This document shows, one piece after another, positions 32,740-44,055 of a DNA stretch of 64,000 nt. A program made the position numbers and the translations under genes. Below the pieces are notes generated by a model that saw only the letters and a list, made by a program, of their open reading frames with translations, was not told where the DNA came from and ran no database searches. Every line of letters starts with the position of its first letter. The stretch's first letter is position 1. The stretch covers positions 16,675,019 through 16,739,018 of the forward strand of contig CM055823.1 of the NCBI GenBank assembly GCA_029582265.1, read 5' to 3'. The stretch is from Zoroaster sp. YZ-2022. Taxonomy: Eukaryota; Echinodermata; Asteroidea; Forcipulatida; Zoroasteridae.

Positions 32740-33720
32740 TTCTCGATTTCGAAGACCCTTTACAACGTATCGTTACTCAGTGTATATAGTTAGCAGTGAG
32801 ACGCTGCTCCATCTGGCGCCCTTAGAACATCTTGATATCAATCTAACGCTTTCGAGTGAACTACTGCAGGGTGAAATACACATCGCTTTTTTGCATGTAA
32901 TTTTCCCCGAAACATACTTTTCTCGTCACCTTTGTGATGATAATAATGAATGCTATGCAGCATCAACTCAACGGTGAATCAGCCGACAAACTCTCAAAGA
33001 GGAAGTCCACTGCCTCTGGTCGGGTATGCTTGATGGAGCAGGTACCGCCAGATCGCATACACACTGCCCAGAACAATAACAGAATTCGTGGTTGTAAACA
33101 GGAGAAAGTGGAGTAAGGATTAAAACAAATTTGGGTAAATGGAATGTTTTATAAGGAGCAAGCCAGAGAACAGAGGGGTACAGAAGGGAGAATGAAGGCA
33201 GACGAATTAGGTCTCAAAGGAGTATACATGTAAGAATCAAAGAAGAGAAGAAAGAACACGAGATTGAAAAGAGGAAAAACCACTTCACGGCCGATTCCTG
33301 AGATGTACCAAGAAGTGGTGCAGCAAGACTTGGGAAATGGTTGAGGAGAGGAGAACCAAAGAAAGAAACCGAGGGTCTGATCACTGCAGCGCAAGACCAG
33401 CCCCGCTAACACGTAATGTGATGAAGGCAAGGATCAGGAAGTCAATGTCTCTCTTCAATGTGCAGAATGTGCAATGCGGTGGGAGGAGATCTGTATTTAC
33501 ATTGTCAGGTGAATGCAGAGTGCGTATGCTCAGACAGAGTACAAAGGCAGACATCTTATAAAGTGGGCCAAAGGTGATCCATTAGACCTGTGTAAGAAGC
33601 ACGTGTGTCAAGGTGCAATCTGGCATGGTAACGACTACAAAGCCGAAAAGTTAACCTTTCTTGGAACTATTTTTTCTAAACATTTCATGGGTACCCCGAG
33701 GTGAGAGTCTACCTGACGAA
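32740..33720 (+). other. Higher-complexity unique sequence, coding status unclear
   Basis: Less AT-rich than its surroundings, with short open frames at 32934-33116 (MQHQLNGESADKLSKRKSTA) and 33513-33704 (HLIKWAKGDPLDLCKKHVCQ, GAIWHGNDYKAEKLTFLG). No domain, splice pattern or repeat partner was found. It may be an old transposon or an untranslated exon. No function is proposed. Confidence 0.3.
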
Positions 33721-34130
33721 GATCATTCATGACTTTAGGGTGGTGTTTTTTAGAATTTCAAACAATTACTGACCTTTTTCCATAATGCAGGAATTAACGC
33801 CTCTATTTGATGATCTCTGGAATAGCATGACCGAAAATGGTGGAGTTAATTGCTCAAAGCATGACCTTCAGTACCTGCAACCAATTAAATTGGCCCATGT
33901 GTCTTCTCGTGAGGGTTTAATCTTTGAATAACACCTGGACTTCACTTTCATTGACATTGGCCATTTTCAGCACATGTGGAGATGCATGTAAACATTTACA
34001 ACATGATCTTGTTGAACGCTTAAAATCGCATTAATTTAAAACCCTCATGTAAACCCATCAAATCATTTGCATACACGGTCCCATTTTGTACACACATATT
34101 TCTTCTTCTTGAGGTTTGTAAGCTAACAGT
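33721..34130. other. No feature seen
   Basis: AT-rich unique sequence before duplicon copy D; nothing recognisable. Confidence 0.4.
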
Positions 34131-36880
34131 GATAATTGTAATAAACTCTATTCTAAAATGAGAACCAGAATGCCATTGCAAATCAGTATATAAATAAAAT
34201 TGTAACTTTTTTTGTTTATTCGTTATTTTGAATTTGAAAGGTTTCACTGCAGCTCACTCAGCTATAGTAGTATATAGGTGTATGATGAGCATGCAGTAAT
34301 TTCAATCACCAAAAACTGACCACAATTGTTTTGTTTTTTTCACCATTTAGCATCATGTGATAAACCACTGAAAGTGTTTTTTTACGCTTTGGTTGATTCT
34401 AGTTTTTGGACTTTGGAGAATCTTCTTCCCACTAAACAAATAAATAAGTAACACAATGTAAATACAATTAATGATATTGTAATTTGCACTATTAATCGGT
34501 CCTTCCATGCAAGCACATGCCACTCAACCTTGTCCAGCAAAGGCCTATGCAATTTGCAACAACAATATCAGGGAATTTTCACAATTATCAGCCTTAACCC
34601 TAACTCCCCCGGGCCCATTTGCTTATAAGCATAACCTAAATCCTCCAAAATCCTTCAGTAGTAAAGCAAGCACATGATATGTATTCACAGCGGTGTTTCT
34701 AATCTGTGATTAGTGTATATGGCTAGGGACCCCTCCTGCATGCATGGGAGTAATAAACAGTGTCCATTGGACCCAAGCACTGACCTTGTAATCACTACCA
34801 CAAACATGGATGTATGTGCCCATGGAAAGCGTGCGTTTCATTATTCAATCCTCCAAAAAATTTCACATTAGCAAAAGAGGATTTTGGAGGATTTGGGAAG
34901 GTTACGTTAATGTATGACAAGGGGCATTTAAGGTATGATTAATTTTGGATGAGCCAAATCAAATTCTTTACCTGGCATACACAAATGATATGTACTTGTA
35001 AGAGGGTCCTCATCGTGTGTGTATTCCTGATGTAGATGCTGCTGCAACCCTAAAATTAAGAAATCAAAAGATAGAAGACACATTATTAAGGCAAAGAATG
35101 CTTTTCACAGGATTTCAGATCAAAAGGGTGGTATTAACTGTTATTCATAAATGCCCACAGACAGTTGAGACAACTCGATTGACAAAACAGAATCACTTGG
35201 GTGTATTAATCAATGATAAAGACATGTGCTAGCTGTTTGCCAGCTGTTTTGTGCAAAGCCGTTAACCTTGGATTTGGAACCAATCAGAATAGATTTAAGA
35301 TTATTTGGAGTTTATTCATCAGTAAAAATTGCACGTTTTTACATTTTGAAAACGAATTGATGCGGGCATAAAGGCGAGGTCCTTATTGCCCGCGATCATT
35401 AATATAGCTAAAACCGGGCCATTAACTCAAGTGGTAAAGACTCAAGCAACAAACTGTTATTCCCTTTATTAAATGAGCTTACATGGTAAGAAAACAACAC
35501 AGCCTCTGAGGTCTTTCTCCATAAATCACATTAAGGTTGACATATGGAATGTGGATACATACTTTTGACACAGCTATACTTGTATCAATCTCATATCTGT
35601 AAGAACGATACAAACAAAAAAATTATTTGAAGACCTTTCTGGAGTTCCCTTGTAAATAATGTATGGTAGTACTCTGCGCAAACTTGAAAGGTTGTTGGCA
35701 GTCATCATTCAGCATGCAGTAATTTCCCTTAATACTCAAACTAGACTGCAGTCGCTGCACTATTAAACAGAGTACTTTGTACATTTCCTTGGTTGATTCA
35801 GTTCCCAGACCAAAGCAAATATCAATGTTATACTGAAAACAAAATTTACATCTTTTAATATTTTTTTTTGGATTTTATTAAACATTGAATTTCTGTCTCT
35901 GGAAGAATATTATTAATTGTTGTTGTTTGAGATTGCCAACACAGTGTAGGCTTTAATTGAGACGTGGCATCACAAAAATTAGCTAAAAATTCCAAAATTG
36001 ATTTTTGTTTTACTGAACAGAGCAGAAAGATTCTTTTCTAAATTGTGTATGGACACGGTCTCTAATATTTAATCATTTACAATTGAGATAATTAGTGCTA
36101 ATTTAATATTAATTAACATAATTTTGTCTCTTCACTGGCAAATTACACAGTTTTTTATCTGGCGTTTTTAAATTGACATCAAATATTCAGTGTTATTTCA
36201 ACTACTCTGATTAGAGTTAATTAATTGTTGTTAATAATAAATGAAAATTATTTCTTGAACCGGTGTTCAAAAGCACCTTTCAAACAAATAGAAGGCCATC
36301 ATTCTTTGTTTAGAAATACAAAAGTTCGCTTAAAAAAGATAAAAAGTTTTTACAATTTTCTACACATTGTCCATAATGCTTTTTGTTTCTAAATATGTAA
36401 ATCTTTATTGTTGATAGTTTAGTGTCCAACATACCTGTAATAAAACTAATGAAAAGCATGTTGCATGCTCCTTATTTTTTTCTCTGTTTTCCCTGTGCAG
36501 CTACAGAGTAGGTATTCTGAGTTTCTGTCTATGAGACATTAGTTGGGGTTCTGGCTTAGAGTGTCAACAGCCTGAAACAAATTATTTTGGATCATCATTT
36601 TTAAAGGCTTTAAACTGCAATGATCACCAAAAACAATATTAATTTGGCAGATATGGCAACTACAGAATCAATCTCCTCATCAGATTTGATGGAAAGAACA
36701 TGTTTTACACCCCAAAACAATCAATTTATTACACATTTTAATTTAGAACAGAATCATGTGCACCGCTCTGTTGGAGTGGAAACCCATCCACCCATTCTGC
36801 CAGTGTGTATTAACATGATCCAACTTATTGAAAGAAGCAATTATCACCATCTATAATTAACAGGGAGTGTATATATATAA
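34130..36880 (-). pseudogene. Segmental duplication family 1, partial copy D
   Basis: Matches A 4020-4600 and then A 6960-8985, with the part between (including the LINE site) missing and a TTAA MITE at the junction. All exons here (72-bp type near 34978-35050, 150-bp type near 36433-36572) carry indels or stops. It is the most decayed copy. Confidence 0.85.
34598..34906. mobile_element. TTAA-flanked MITE, 309 bp
   Basis: Flanked by TTAA (34594-34597 and 34907-34910). The left end is CCCTAACTCCCCCGGGCCC and the right end is the complement of CGTAACCTTCCCAAATCC. Subterminal AAATCCTCCAAAATCC occurs at both ends in inverse orientation. The right flank TTAATGTATGACAAG continues as in A at 6967. 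Same family as 39469-39709 and 63408-63489. TTAA targets are used by piggyBac- and Kolobok-type transposases; CCY at the start favours piggyBac. Confidence 0.75.
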
Positions 36881-37450
36881 TTAATGGTTTAAAATTAAAT
36901 GAATGTGGAATACATCCATATACTTATAGAATCAAAGAGGATGTATAGGAAGCCAAACCAGTAGAAAATATGTTCACATTTGTTTGTATTTGTTAAAATA
37001 TTTGAAATGTTTCAATGTCCAATGATCCATTTAAAATATGTTCGTAGTTTAAATTTCGCACCATTAACATATTACATTACAAGGGAGCACCCACTCAGTT
37101 ACTCCCTGAAAATAATTAGGACAAAAATTACCCTTTCATTCCCGCTCTCAGAATATTCGGATAACATCATACACTGACATCCTGCAACTTGAATTTGTAT
37201 GTATAAAAGTATGTTGGATATTACAATGGTAATGAAGGGATGTATCCAAACCCTTTTATGCTTAAACCAGTTAGAGTTAGTGTAATGCTTTCATGAGGAT
37301 GCTTTCTTAAAGGGGGGTATAAATCGTCACAATCAGAGCAGGCTTAGGCTGCTTCGGCATCTGAATCCTGCACTGATAGTTCCAGATGAACTCAGATGAA
37401 CCCATTGAATATTATATGGATATAGATACATGTAGACATAGTCTACCTAC
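36881..37450. other. No supported gene
   Basis: AT-rich unique sequence; the open frame at 36980-37177 has no supporting features. Confidence 0.4.
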
Positions 37451-37531
37451 CTTAATTTGTTGCAGCTGTTTTACATATGATTGATTATAACAATGGTTTG
37501 CCCTCTGTCCCAACAAACAAGGGTGAATGTT
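37451..37531 (-). CDS. Candidate 81-bp exon, unidentified gene
   Basis: On the minus strand: acceptor ctataagttcag, 81 bp in phase 0 and donor gtaggt. The peptide is NIHPCLLGQRANHCYNQSYV then KQLQQIK. It lies just upstream, in the minus sense, of the decayed 150-bp exon of copy D, and has the same phase. The plus strand is also open behind an acceptor ttaatttgttgcag (VLHMIDYNNGLPSVPTNKGE onwards to a TAA at about 37597), so the coding strand is uncertain. Confidence 0.35.
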
Positions 37532-37995
37532 CTGAACTTATAGCACCTGCTGAGGAATGTCAAGAAAAACAACAATCTCAGATTAACTCTCAATTATAAC
37601 CATTTTTAGTGTATGCAGGATAGCTATTAGGAAAGGGAATGCGAAGTTTGTTTTAAAACTTAAACTGCAAAGCCACATGAGTCCCACAAGAAAAGGAATC
37701 TACAAATAGACTGTCAAGCCCATTTTTAACAATATCTACTTCTAATTTTAAACATGAATTGGATAATATACTGAACTTTCAAAAACAATATTATTTCTAC
37801 CAAGCACATGGCCTCTGAAGGGCAATTAGTGCCCAATTGTTTGTGTGATTACTAATAATATACGAGTAAAGGGGAACAGGGAGAGGGCAATGACCAAGGC
37901 CTGAGGTCAGTATTGAATAATACATACAAATAATTGAACTACTTGAATTTCATTCTTATTTTAACATATGCTAGTGTTACGTGCACATTTCCTGA
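37532..37995. other. No supported feature
   Basis: Unique AT-rich sequence, apart from the alternative plus-strand exon reading that ends near 37599. Confidence 0.4.
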
Positions 37996-39229
37996 TCTGA
38001 CATATATTATAGTTAAATTTCTTCCTCTGAGAATAAAATAAACTAATCAGTGTCTGACTGAGGACTTACACATAATTAAGCATTGACAATCCCATGGGGG
38101 CGTTATACTACTACATGACTATATGAGGATCAAACTATATATGTGTCTGGACACATGCAAGAAACAATTCAAGACTCTAGTTCACGGTTCATGTAAATAT
38201 ATAAAAGAAAATTTCCATATAGAGCGTGAGAATAAGAATTCTAACCTGAACACCACAGGAGGAGCAGTCAGCAGGTATTTTATGCATAAGCCTTTGGGGT
38301 TGCCTCTCTAGGAGTTTCATTCAATATGACTGTGACAGGTCCAAGATGTTCTTGTCTTGTTTGTAAACCTGAAATGAGAATGTATTTGTATCAGTAATGC
38401 TAATAAGGCTAAACAGCTGAGGTTCCAAAACCAATACTTAATACTTAATATCATGACTTTCAAAAAGCTCTCATCCTTTGTGATCCCCAAGACAGCGGCT
38501 TCCATGGGGTGTGATCCCTGGTCAACGACATGTAAATGTATACAAATTGAATGGTACTTTTTGATGCTTTTTGATACTCAGCAATATATATTCATCATGA
38601 TAATTTTTTTCCCCCTGACACATCCAGCATTTTTCTGACTGACTTACTTATGAATGCTGATTGAACATAAATTGGCAGAACTCATTCTCTTAATAACTTC
38701 AAATGTATGAATATCTTCAAAATGTCTGGATCTACGAGTGTTTTCTATGCATGTACTCTCCTATTGTAGCATTTTGTATTACTCCTACTCATGGAGCTTA
38801 TCTAAGCACAATTTTCATTATGATAAGATTCCTTATTTGTTTGATCATCGCCCACTGCTAAGCGTTGCTTAATTGATAAATCATATAATAAATATGAATG
38901 TGCCATTACAAAGTTTTGCAAATGAGGGGTCAGCACTTGGTAGGGGGAGAAAGGGTTTAGGAGATATTTGTGTGTTCCCATGGTTACATCTAACAAGAAT
39001 CCTGCAAAAGCTGTGTGAGGACTATTCCATAAAATACCAGCTTAAATTTGGTCAACATATATACAGCCACCAATATCTATGATACTTATAAACTTGTTTT
39101 AAACCAATTGAAAGATGACCTGTAATATTTCAACTAATTCTCCCCTTGCCTTCACCAAAATCAAGACTGCTGAAAATCTTTGGGCTTAAATTTTGCTCTT
39201 AAGCTTGCCAAAATAAAATTTATAATTAC

Positions 39230-39305
39230 CTGTCTGACACATCTGGTTCAATTCCTTTGGACTTGTTCCAAAAAATCACTGATGTATTCACCAATGATGA
39301 TGGTC
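39230..39305 (-). CDS. Putative 76-bp exon, unidentified gene (E1)
   Basis: Acceptor attattttcaatttcag and donor gtaatt are both strong. In the phase set by the neighbouring exon (two leading bases) it is open: PSSLVNTSVIFWNKSKGIEP then DVSD, with two bases left. The E2 copy (50740-50817) has indels and a stop in that phase. Another frame in E2 suggests a helix (ISDFLDKSKGELKQMLPD), so the true frame is not certain. Confidence 0.4.
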
Positions 39306-39395
39306 CTGAAATTGAAAATAATATTCATTGTAAATTGATTTTCACTGAAACACATTTAACTTTGTACAGTTCAGTGAGGAAATAAATAAACTCAC

Positions 39396-39456
39396 CACTA
39401 TATACTTTCCCGTAATTGCTTTGTTTCAAAGAGATAAAGATTTTGTTCAAGAACAG
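39396..39456 (-). pseudogene. Exon remnant next to a MITE insertion (E1)
   Basis: Reads VLEQNLYLFETKQLRESI then a stop before a gtgagt donor. The E2 counterpart (50911-50959) has a gtaagt donor and one extra T. Twelve bases separate this exon from the TTAA MITE at 39469, so the insertion replaced most of the intron side of the 3' splice site. Confidence 0.4.
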
Positions 39457-39468
39457 CTATAACTTTAA

Positions 39469-39709
39469 CCCTAACTCCCTAGGCCCATTTGCTTAAACAT
39501 AACCTGAATCCTTCAGTAGTAAGTAAGCACATGCCGTTAGGACCCTCCTCCATGCATGGAGCAATAAACAGTGTCCACTGACCCAAGCACTGACCTTGCA
39601 ATCACTACAACAAACATGGATGTACATGTACATGTACCATGGAAAGGCAAGTATGCCTCAATCCTTCACTTTAGCAAAGAGGATTTTTGGAGGATTTGGG
39701 AAGGTTAGG
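39469..39709. mobile_element. TTAA-flanked MITE, 241 bp
   Basis: TTAA at 39465-39468 and 39710-39713. Left end CCCTAACTCCCTAGGCCC; right end complement of CCTAACCTTCCCAAATCC. E2 at about 50960-50980 reads ATAACTTTAATC with a single TTAA, which is the empty site. Same family as 34598-34906. Confidence 0.8.
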
Positions 39710-39726
39710 TTAATCTTTAAACATTT

Positions 39727-39805
39727 ATAGGGGAAGACGATCAGAGCATACTGATCGCAACGTCAAGTTGTAACCCAACAAGTTCATTTTCAGAACTGTT
39801 TACAG
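39727..39805 (+). mobile_element. Penelope-type terminal remnant (E1)
   Basis: The stem-loop CGATCAG-AGCATA-CTGATCG (39738-39757) is intact, but the core is GGGAAGA and GCAA instead of CTGAGGA and GAAA. E2 has the same sequence at about 50993-51110. It is related to 11378 and to 49495. Confidence 0.5.
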
Positions 39806-39810
39806 TACTA

Positions 39811-40186
39811 TGGTGTGCTATGGTCAAGCGGTTTAGTGCATCGGTTTTGTATTCTGATGGCTGAGTCGTCAGAATGTGGGTTCTGAATCCCAACCGCGAC
39901 CGGGTACTTGTGTCCTTGAGCAAGACACTTTTACGATAATTGCTTTTTCCACCCAGGGTAAATGGGTACCTGTTAGCTGTGAGGGCAGAGTTGGTTGTTA
40001 TGTTTGATTATAGTCCATATGCGCTGAAATGGGCAGCAATTGAGTTGTTTACTCCTCAGGGAGCTGAGATGGTTTCAGGAATGATTTATGAGCCTGCTGA
40101 GCAGGGGTAATAAATAATGTAAATTGTAATGCGCCTTGAGCACAAGTTTGGTGGATACGTGCGTTATAACTAGTCCACATTATTAT
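39811..40186 (+). mobile_element. tRNA-derived SINE
   Basis: The head is tRNA-like: TATGGTCAAGCGGTTTAGTG (A box), a possible anticodon arm, then GGTTCTGAATCC (B box, 39879-39890). The body has CTTGTGTCCTTGAGCAAGAC, a motif common in SINEs of many aquatic animals. The tail TGCGTTATAACTAGTCCACA followed by TTATTATT resembles the 3' end of the CR1-like LINE at 6880-6920, the likely mobilising partner. E2 (51061-51075, AGTACTATTCAAA) is the empty site. Confidence 0.8.
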
Positions 40187-40340
40187 TCAAATAAGAATTT
40201 CTACATGGTGTCACCGGAAACAGTCATGATGGATACTCAACTGCATGCATATACATCCATCATGGGAACAATTCCTGTAAAAAAACCCATGTTGCAAAAC
40301 TTAATTTCATAATTTGTTTCGCCTCCCATGCCCCATCCTC

Positions 40341-42300
40341 TTCTAAGTTCTACTTCTAGACTATACTGACAGTCAAGGTAGATTTTGCAGAAAACCTAGC
40401 TTATAATACTTGGTTCTAAATACCGGTACTAGTAATAGCGGTTTGCACAGAGTGATCAAAGCATTTATGCTCACTGTAAGTGTGCGTTAATCTTAAAATT
40501 ATTCAGTACTCACAAATGAATGGTTCACACAAGTCTGTATTCCAGATCCAAACTAAACTAGTATGAGTATGAATATTGATCATGTTGATGTTTAGCGCTG
40601 TGAAGCGCCCTTTGTCAGCTTAGGACTGCATGCAATGTATATATCCACGCAGTACTATAACTTAAAGGACAGTATCGTCACGATCAACAGGGCATGGAAT
40701 CAGAGTACTTGTTTAAGATCAACTTATTTAGTGACTGAAAATAATACCCAAATAATAAGGTCATGACCGTTGCTGCTGAATAAATGAGCCAGTAATGTTC
40801 TAGCCTTGATCAAAGGCACGCCACAGAACGGTTTGGTCTCATAATTATTTTGCCCCCAATTTACTATCCAAAACCCAGCGCATATTCACACAATACATAT
40901 AATCAGTGGCACCGTCAGGGGAGCTGGGGCAGCCGTCCCCCCGGGGGGCCTGACCCTCCCAAAGAATTTTTTTTCTTTTTTTTAACATTCTGGTGGAGGG
41001 GTGGGGGTGGGGGGGGGACCCAGTTGAAACTTACAAATCAACCGGGCCCTTTCTTTATTTTGAGCTCCCTGACATGAAGTGTGTAATCATGACTCTCGGA
41101 AATCACGTGTGGTTAGGAATGATGCCTGGGGAAGGGGAGGGCGAAATCAACGTGCGCTCTGTTCCCCGGCCCAGTAACTTGGTACACGGATCCATGCATA
41201 CTGTATACAAGTCATGTGTAACGATTCGTGGTAGCTATGAGATGAATAATCGAACTAAAACCCCCCCGTCCTCATCCAGGAAATCTCAGAGGAAGGTGTT
41301 TAATAATTGGTTTCTATAGACAGACAAGCAGACATGATAAAACGGACACTTTCAGTTTAAAAAGGTTGACTTTAACCGTTAGGGAAAATTCACGAACTGT
41401 ATTTTATTTACCAATCTCAATAATCACAAAATATACATAGCGCCCTCTCTTGATTAGACAAATTATGTAAAACTCCAATCAACTTACTGCACGCACGCAC
41501 TGCTCTGCTGTACCAGCGGTTGGCAGCCGTGGTCGCTATAATACTAATTAGCGCAATCTGTGCGTTTAATAAAGTAAGAAACGCGCTAAGAATGCATTAT
41601 TTGTGTGTAGTCATCGTGACAGGCTCTGTTGGAAAACAAAGCCAGCATCTTGGAGTCTTTAAATCTTTAGGTCTTGAACCGCGAGCTCGCTGGGAAAAAA
41701 AACCCGAGCCCATGCTAGCTCACTCTTCAACGCTTATATAGTCTGGTTGCGTATGTGCTGATTACTAAGAAAACAGCAAGCTGATTGGTTCATTAAAACA
41801 ATAAACCAATAAGCGTTAACGCTCACGGTAAGCTTGTTTACAACAAAGCAGACGCCACGCTAATCCACTGTTACATTGCATGCAGAATCGAATAAACTTT
41901 ATACATGTACATACATCGCTGTTTATTAAAATAGAGGCAAAGTGAAACGATTTTATGATTGGCGGCTGTAAAAAAAAAAAAAAATCATTGTAAATCAACA
42001 GTACAATTATAATTTGGAGGCGAAACTGCCTAAGAAAAATTGCCACAGGTTTTAAGCAGTCAGGCTGTTTTCGTCAGACTATTGTACACTGTATATTAAA
42101 TATTACTATACGAGTGACCATTCGTCGTCGCGCCTTGATGTTTCTACACGTCACATGCCAACATTTAAGGCGCGGAGCTCATTAATGCGCTAATAGCTAA
42201 TATTAGTTCAAAACTAAAGACGTATTCTCATTGGTTACTGGTTGGCCGAGCAACAACTGTTGCCATGCTTGCTGTTCGCGATACATGATTGTACCACATG
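40341..42300. other. Mostly unique sequence, no supported gene
   Basis: 40780-40830 shares AATGAGCCAG and GCCTTGATCAA with family 1 and 2 flanks. 40906-41045 starts CAGTGGCACCGTCAGGGGAG and has C/G tracts and a T run, like a non-autonomous element end. 41400-42260 is richer in CpG (for example GCGCGGAGCTC at 42171). No open frame with splice support was found. Confidence 0.4.
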
Positions 42301-42897
42301 TACAATTAGCCAGTGTACATCCGCCTTTGCACATTGTTATAGCCCTCTAGCAGTGTCTTGATGATAGCCACTTTGCGTCAGTGTGAGTGTTTGCGATAAA
42401 GCGCATTATGGTACTAAGCGCGTGTACTTCTATCAGCCAATGATCGCTGGAGATATTCTGCGGCCGTGCGCACATCAACTGCAAAATACGCCAAACGCGA
42501 CGCGCTATCGCTGCCGCTTTTCGCCAACAGTGGTCTAACAACATGTGCCCTCAACAGCTCATGCACGGTACGAATACTAGAGACGGAGTCCATTGGGCTA
42601 CGATGTGTTTGCGCAGTGCATTGTATTGTGCTGTGTGTGTGGGATCAAATCGGTCAAAGTTAGGAAATGAACGCCCACATCTTAGCTAAGCTGTACAGTG
42701 TACGTGTTCAGACGGGGACGGGGGACAGCGCACCGTGTTGGTCTAGCAATAGGTACGGGCCGGGGTGTGAATATACCGTGGTAAGAAGACTACTTACAAC
42801 AGCCTTGATCAAGGCTAGTAATGTTCAGTCACTGTGTTCATCTTAAACTAGGACACCGATTCCATGCACTGTTGAAAGTCTGCTCTGATGGTGACGA

Positions 42898-42899
42898 TA
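42898..42899. other. Empty target site of the 5.1-kb element
   Basis: GGTGACGATATTGTCCCTTT is continuous here. In L1 the same sequence is split at TA by 5,100 bp, with TA on both sides. Confidence 0.85.
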
Positions 42900-43796
42900 T
42901 TGTCCCTTTAACGTGCATGTTTGATGGGCTGACACACAGTGTGCCAGGGTGACACCAATGTTCGCCAAAAAGGGTTGTTGTGCATGTGCCAGATTTTAAT
43001 TATTTTACATTTTTTTTAAAGGTTGCTAAGACCCCTACGACTTATTTTATAAACAAATTAAACTCAATTAATATTTAATAACTGTAGAAGCGCCATAATC
43101 TCAAAAAGAAAAAAAACAACTTTTCAAATTGCCATTGTGTTTTTTTATACAGAATCTATCGTCGTGGTCAATTGAAGTAACCTCAGTGTATGGTCTATAT
43201 TTTATCACAATTATTGTATAAAAGATACTTGCACTAAGAAGTCAAGCACCCCATCAGGTCATGATATTGGGCCATTTTATACACTCCTTCAAATGTATAT
43301 ACTTATATGGACATCAAGTCTTACTTTTCCATAAACATTTCGGGCATGCAAAATAAGCATAATGACCTCTGACGCTGAGGTCATTCACAAGCGGCAAATA
43401 ATTTGGTCACTATTTTATTTTTGTGCATGGGGTGCCCATTATACCAGGCAAGTGTAATACAAATTATACCAGCGCTTCCAGTTGACTGAACCTCGCCACA
43501 TTTACGTAATTAACCTTCTGTATTATTTGTATTCTACATCTACAGTTTTAACACATAGTTATAGTATTACATTTAATATACCTTCATCGTTATTTACGTC
43601 ATGTGTCAATACGGTAATTTTATGTTTTTTATGTTATTTTATGTTTTTTTTTTTTTTGTTTTTTTTTGGGGGGGGGCCTATTTACCCATGAAACAAAACA
43701 ACCGACAAAATTTGTGCAGTCATTAAAAGGCAATTATATGCATAGCATACACAAATGAAATGAGAGTGGGTCTAAAATCTATCACTTATAATACAC

Positions 43797-44055
43797 AAAG
43801 TTGAACACCTCAGTCCACAACATTCAACGAGGGGAGGGGTGAGTGGGAGAAATGTTGGGGGATGGGGTTGGCCTGAGAAATTAAGTTTGTTACAGAATTT
43901 CTTGTACTTATTTTGTTGGCATTGTTTGGTTTGATCAGGAAGTTCTTATACATTATTTGTGTTTTGTGTTTGATGGATTGTATGATGCCATTCGTCATCC
44001 ATAATTTTAATCTTCTATTAAGACTGATATTTTAATCTGGGAAATCATAAAGGTG
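43797..44055 (-). pseudogene. LINE linker-region remnant (L2 copy)
   Basis: The minus frame has MTNGIIQSIKHKTQIMYKNF, the L2 counterpart of 15233-15490 and closer to the LINE consensus. No catalytic domain. Confidence 0.5.

Larger units (their letters stand above)
37996..40340 (-). other. Segmental duplication family 3, copy E1
   Basis: Aligns with 49605-51237 (E2), starting at TATAGTTAAATTTCTTCCTC. E1 has extra blocks: 38650-39030 (unique), a TTAA MITE at 39469-39709 and a SINE at 39811-40186. It holds minus-strand exon candidates. A further exon-like acceptor at 38380 (cattctcatttcag) leads into about 50 bp that end in a stop in the expected phase (FTNKTRTSWTCHSHIE); this could be a terminal exon. 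Confidence 0.85.

Noticed and set aside
36980..37177. 65-codon frame MFVFVKIFEMFQ
   Set aside because: No splice signal, paralog conservation or domain; typical of chance frames in AT-rich sequence.
39469..39709. TAACCCTAA as telomere-like sequence (also 34594 and 63404)
   Set aside because: It is the TTAA target plus the CCCTAAC terminus of a MITE. It occurs once per element and not as a tandem telomeric repeat.
41520..41741. Signal-peptide-like frame beginning MAAVVAIILISAIC
   Set aside because: The start codon is TTG, not ATG; no splice sites or homology support it, and the sequence is otherwise unremarkable.
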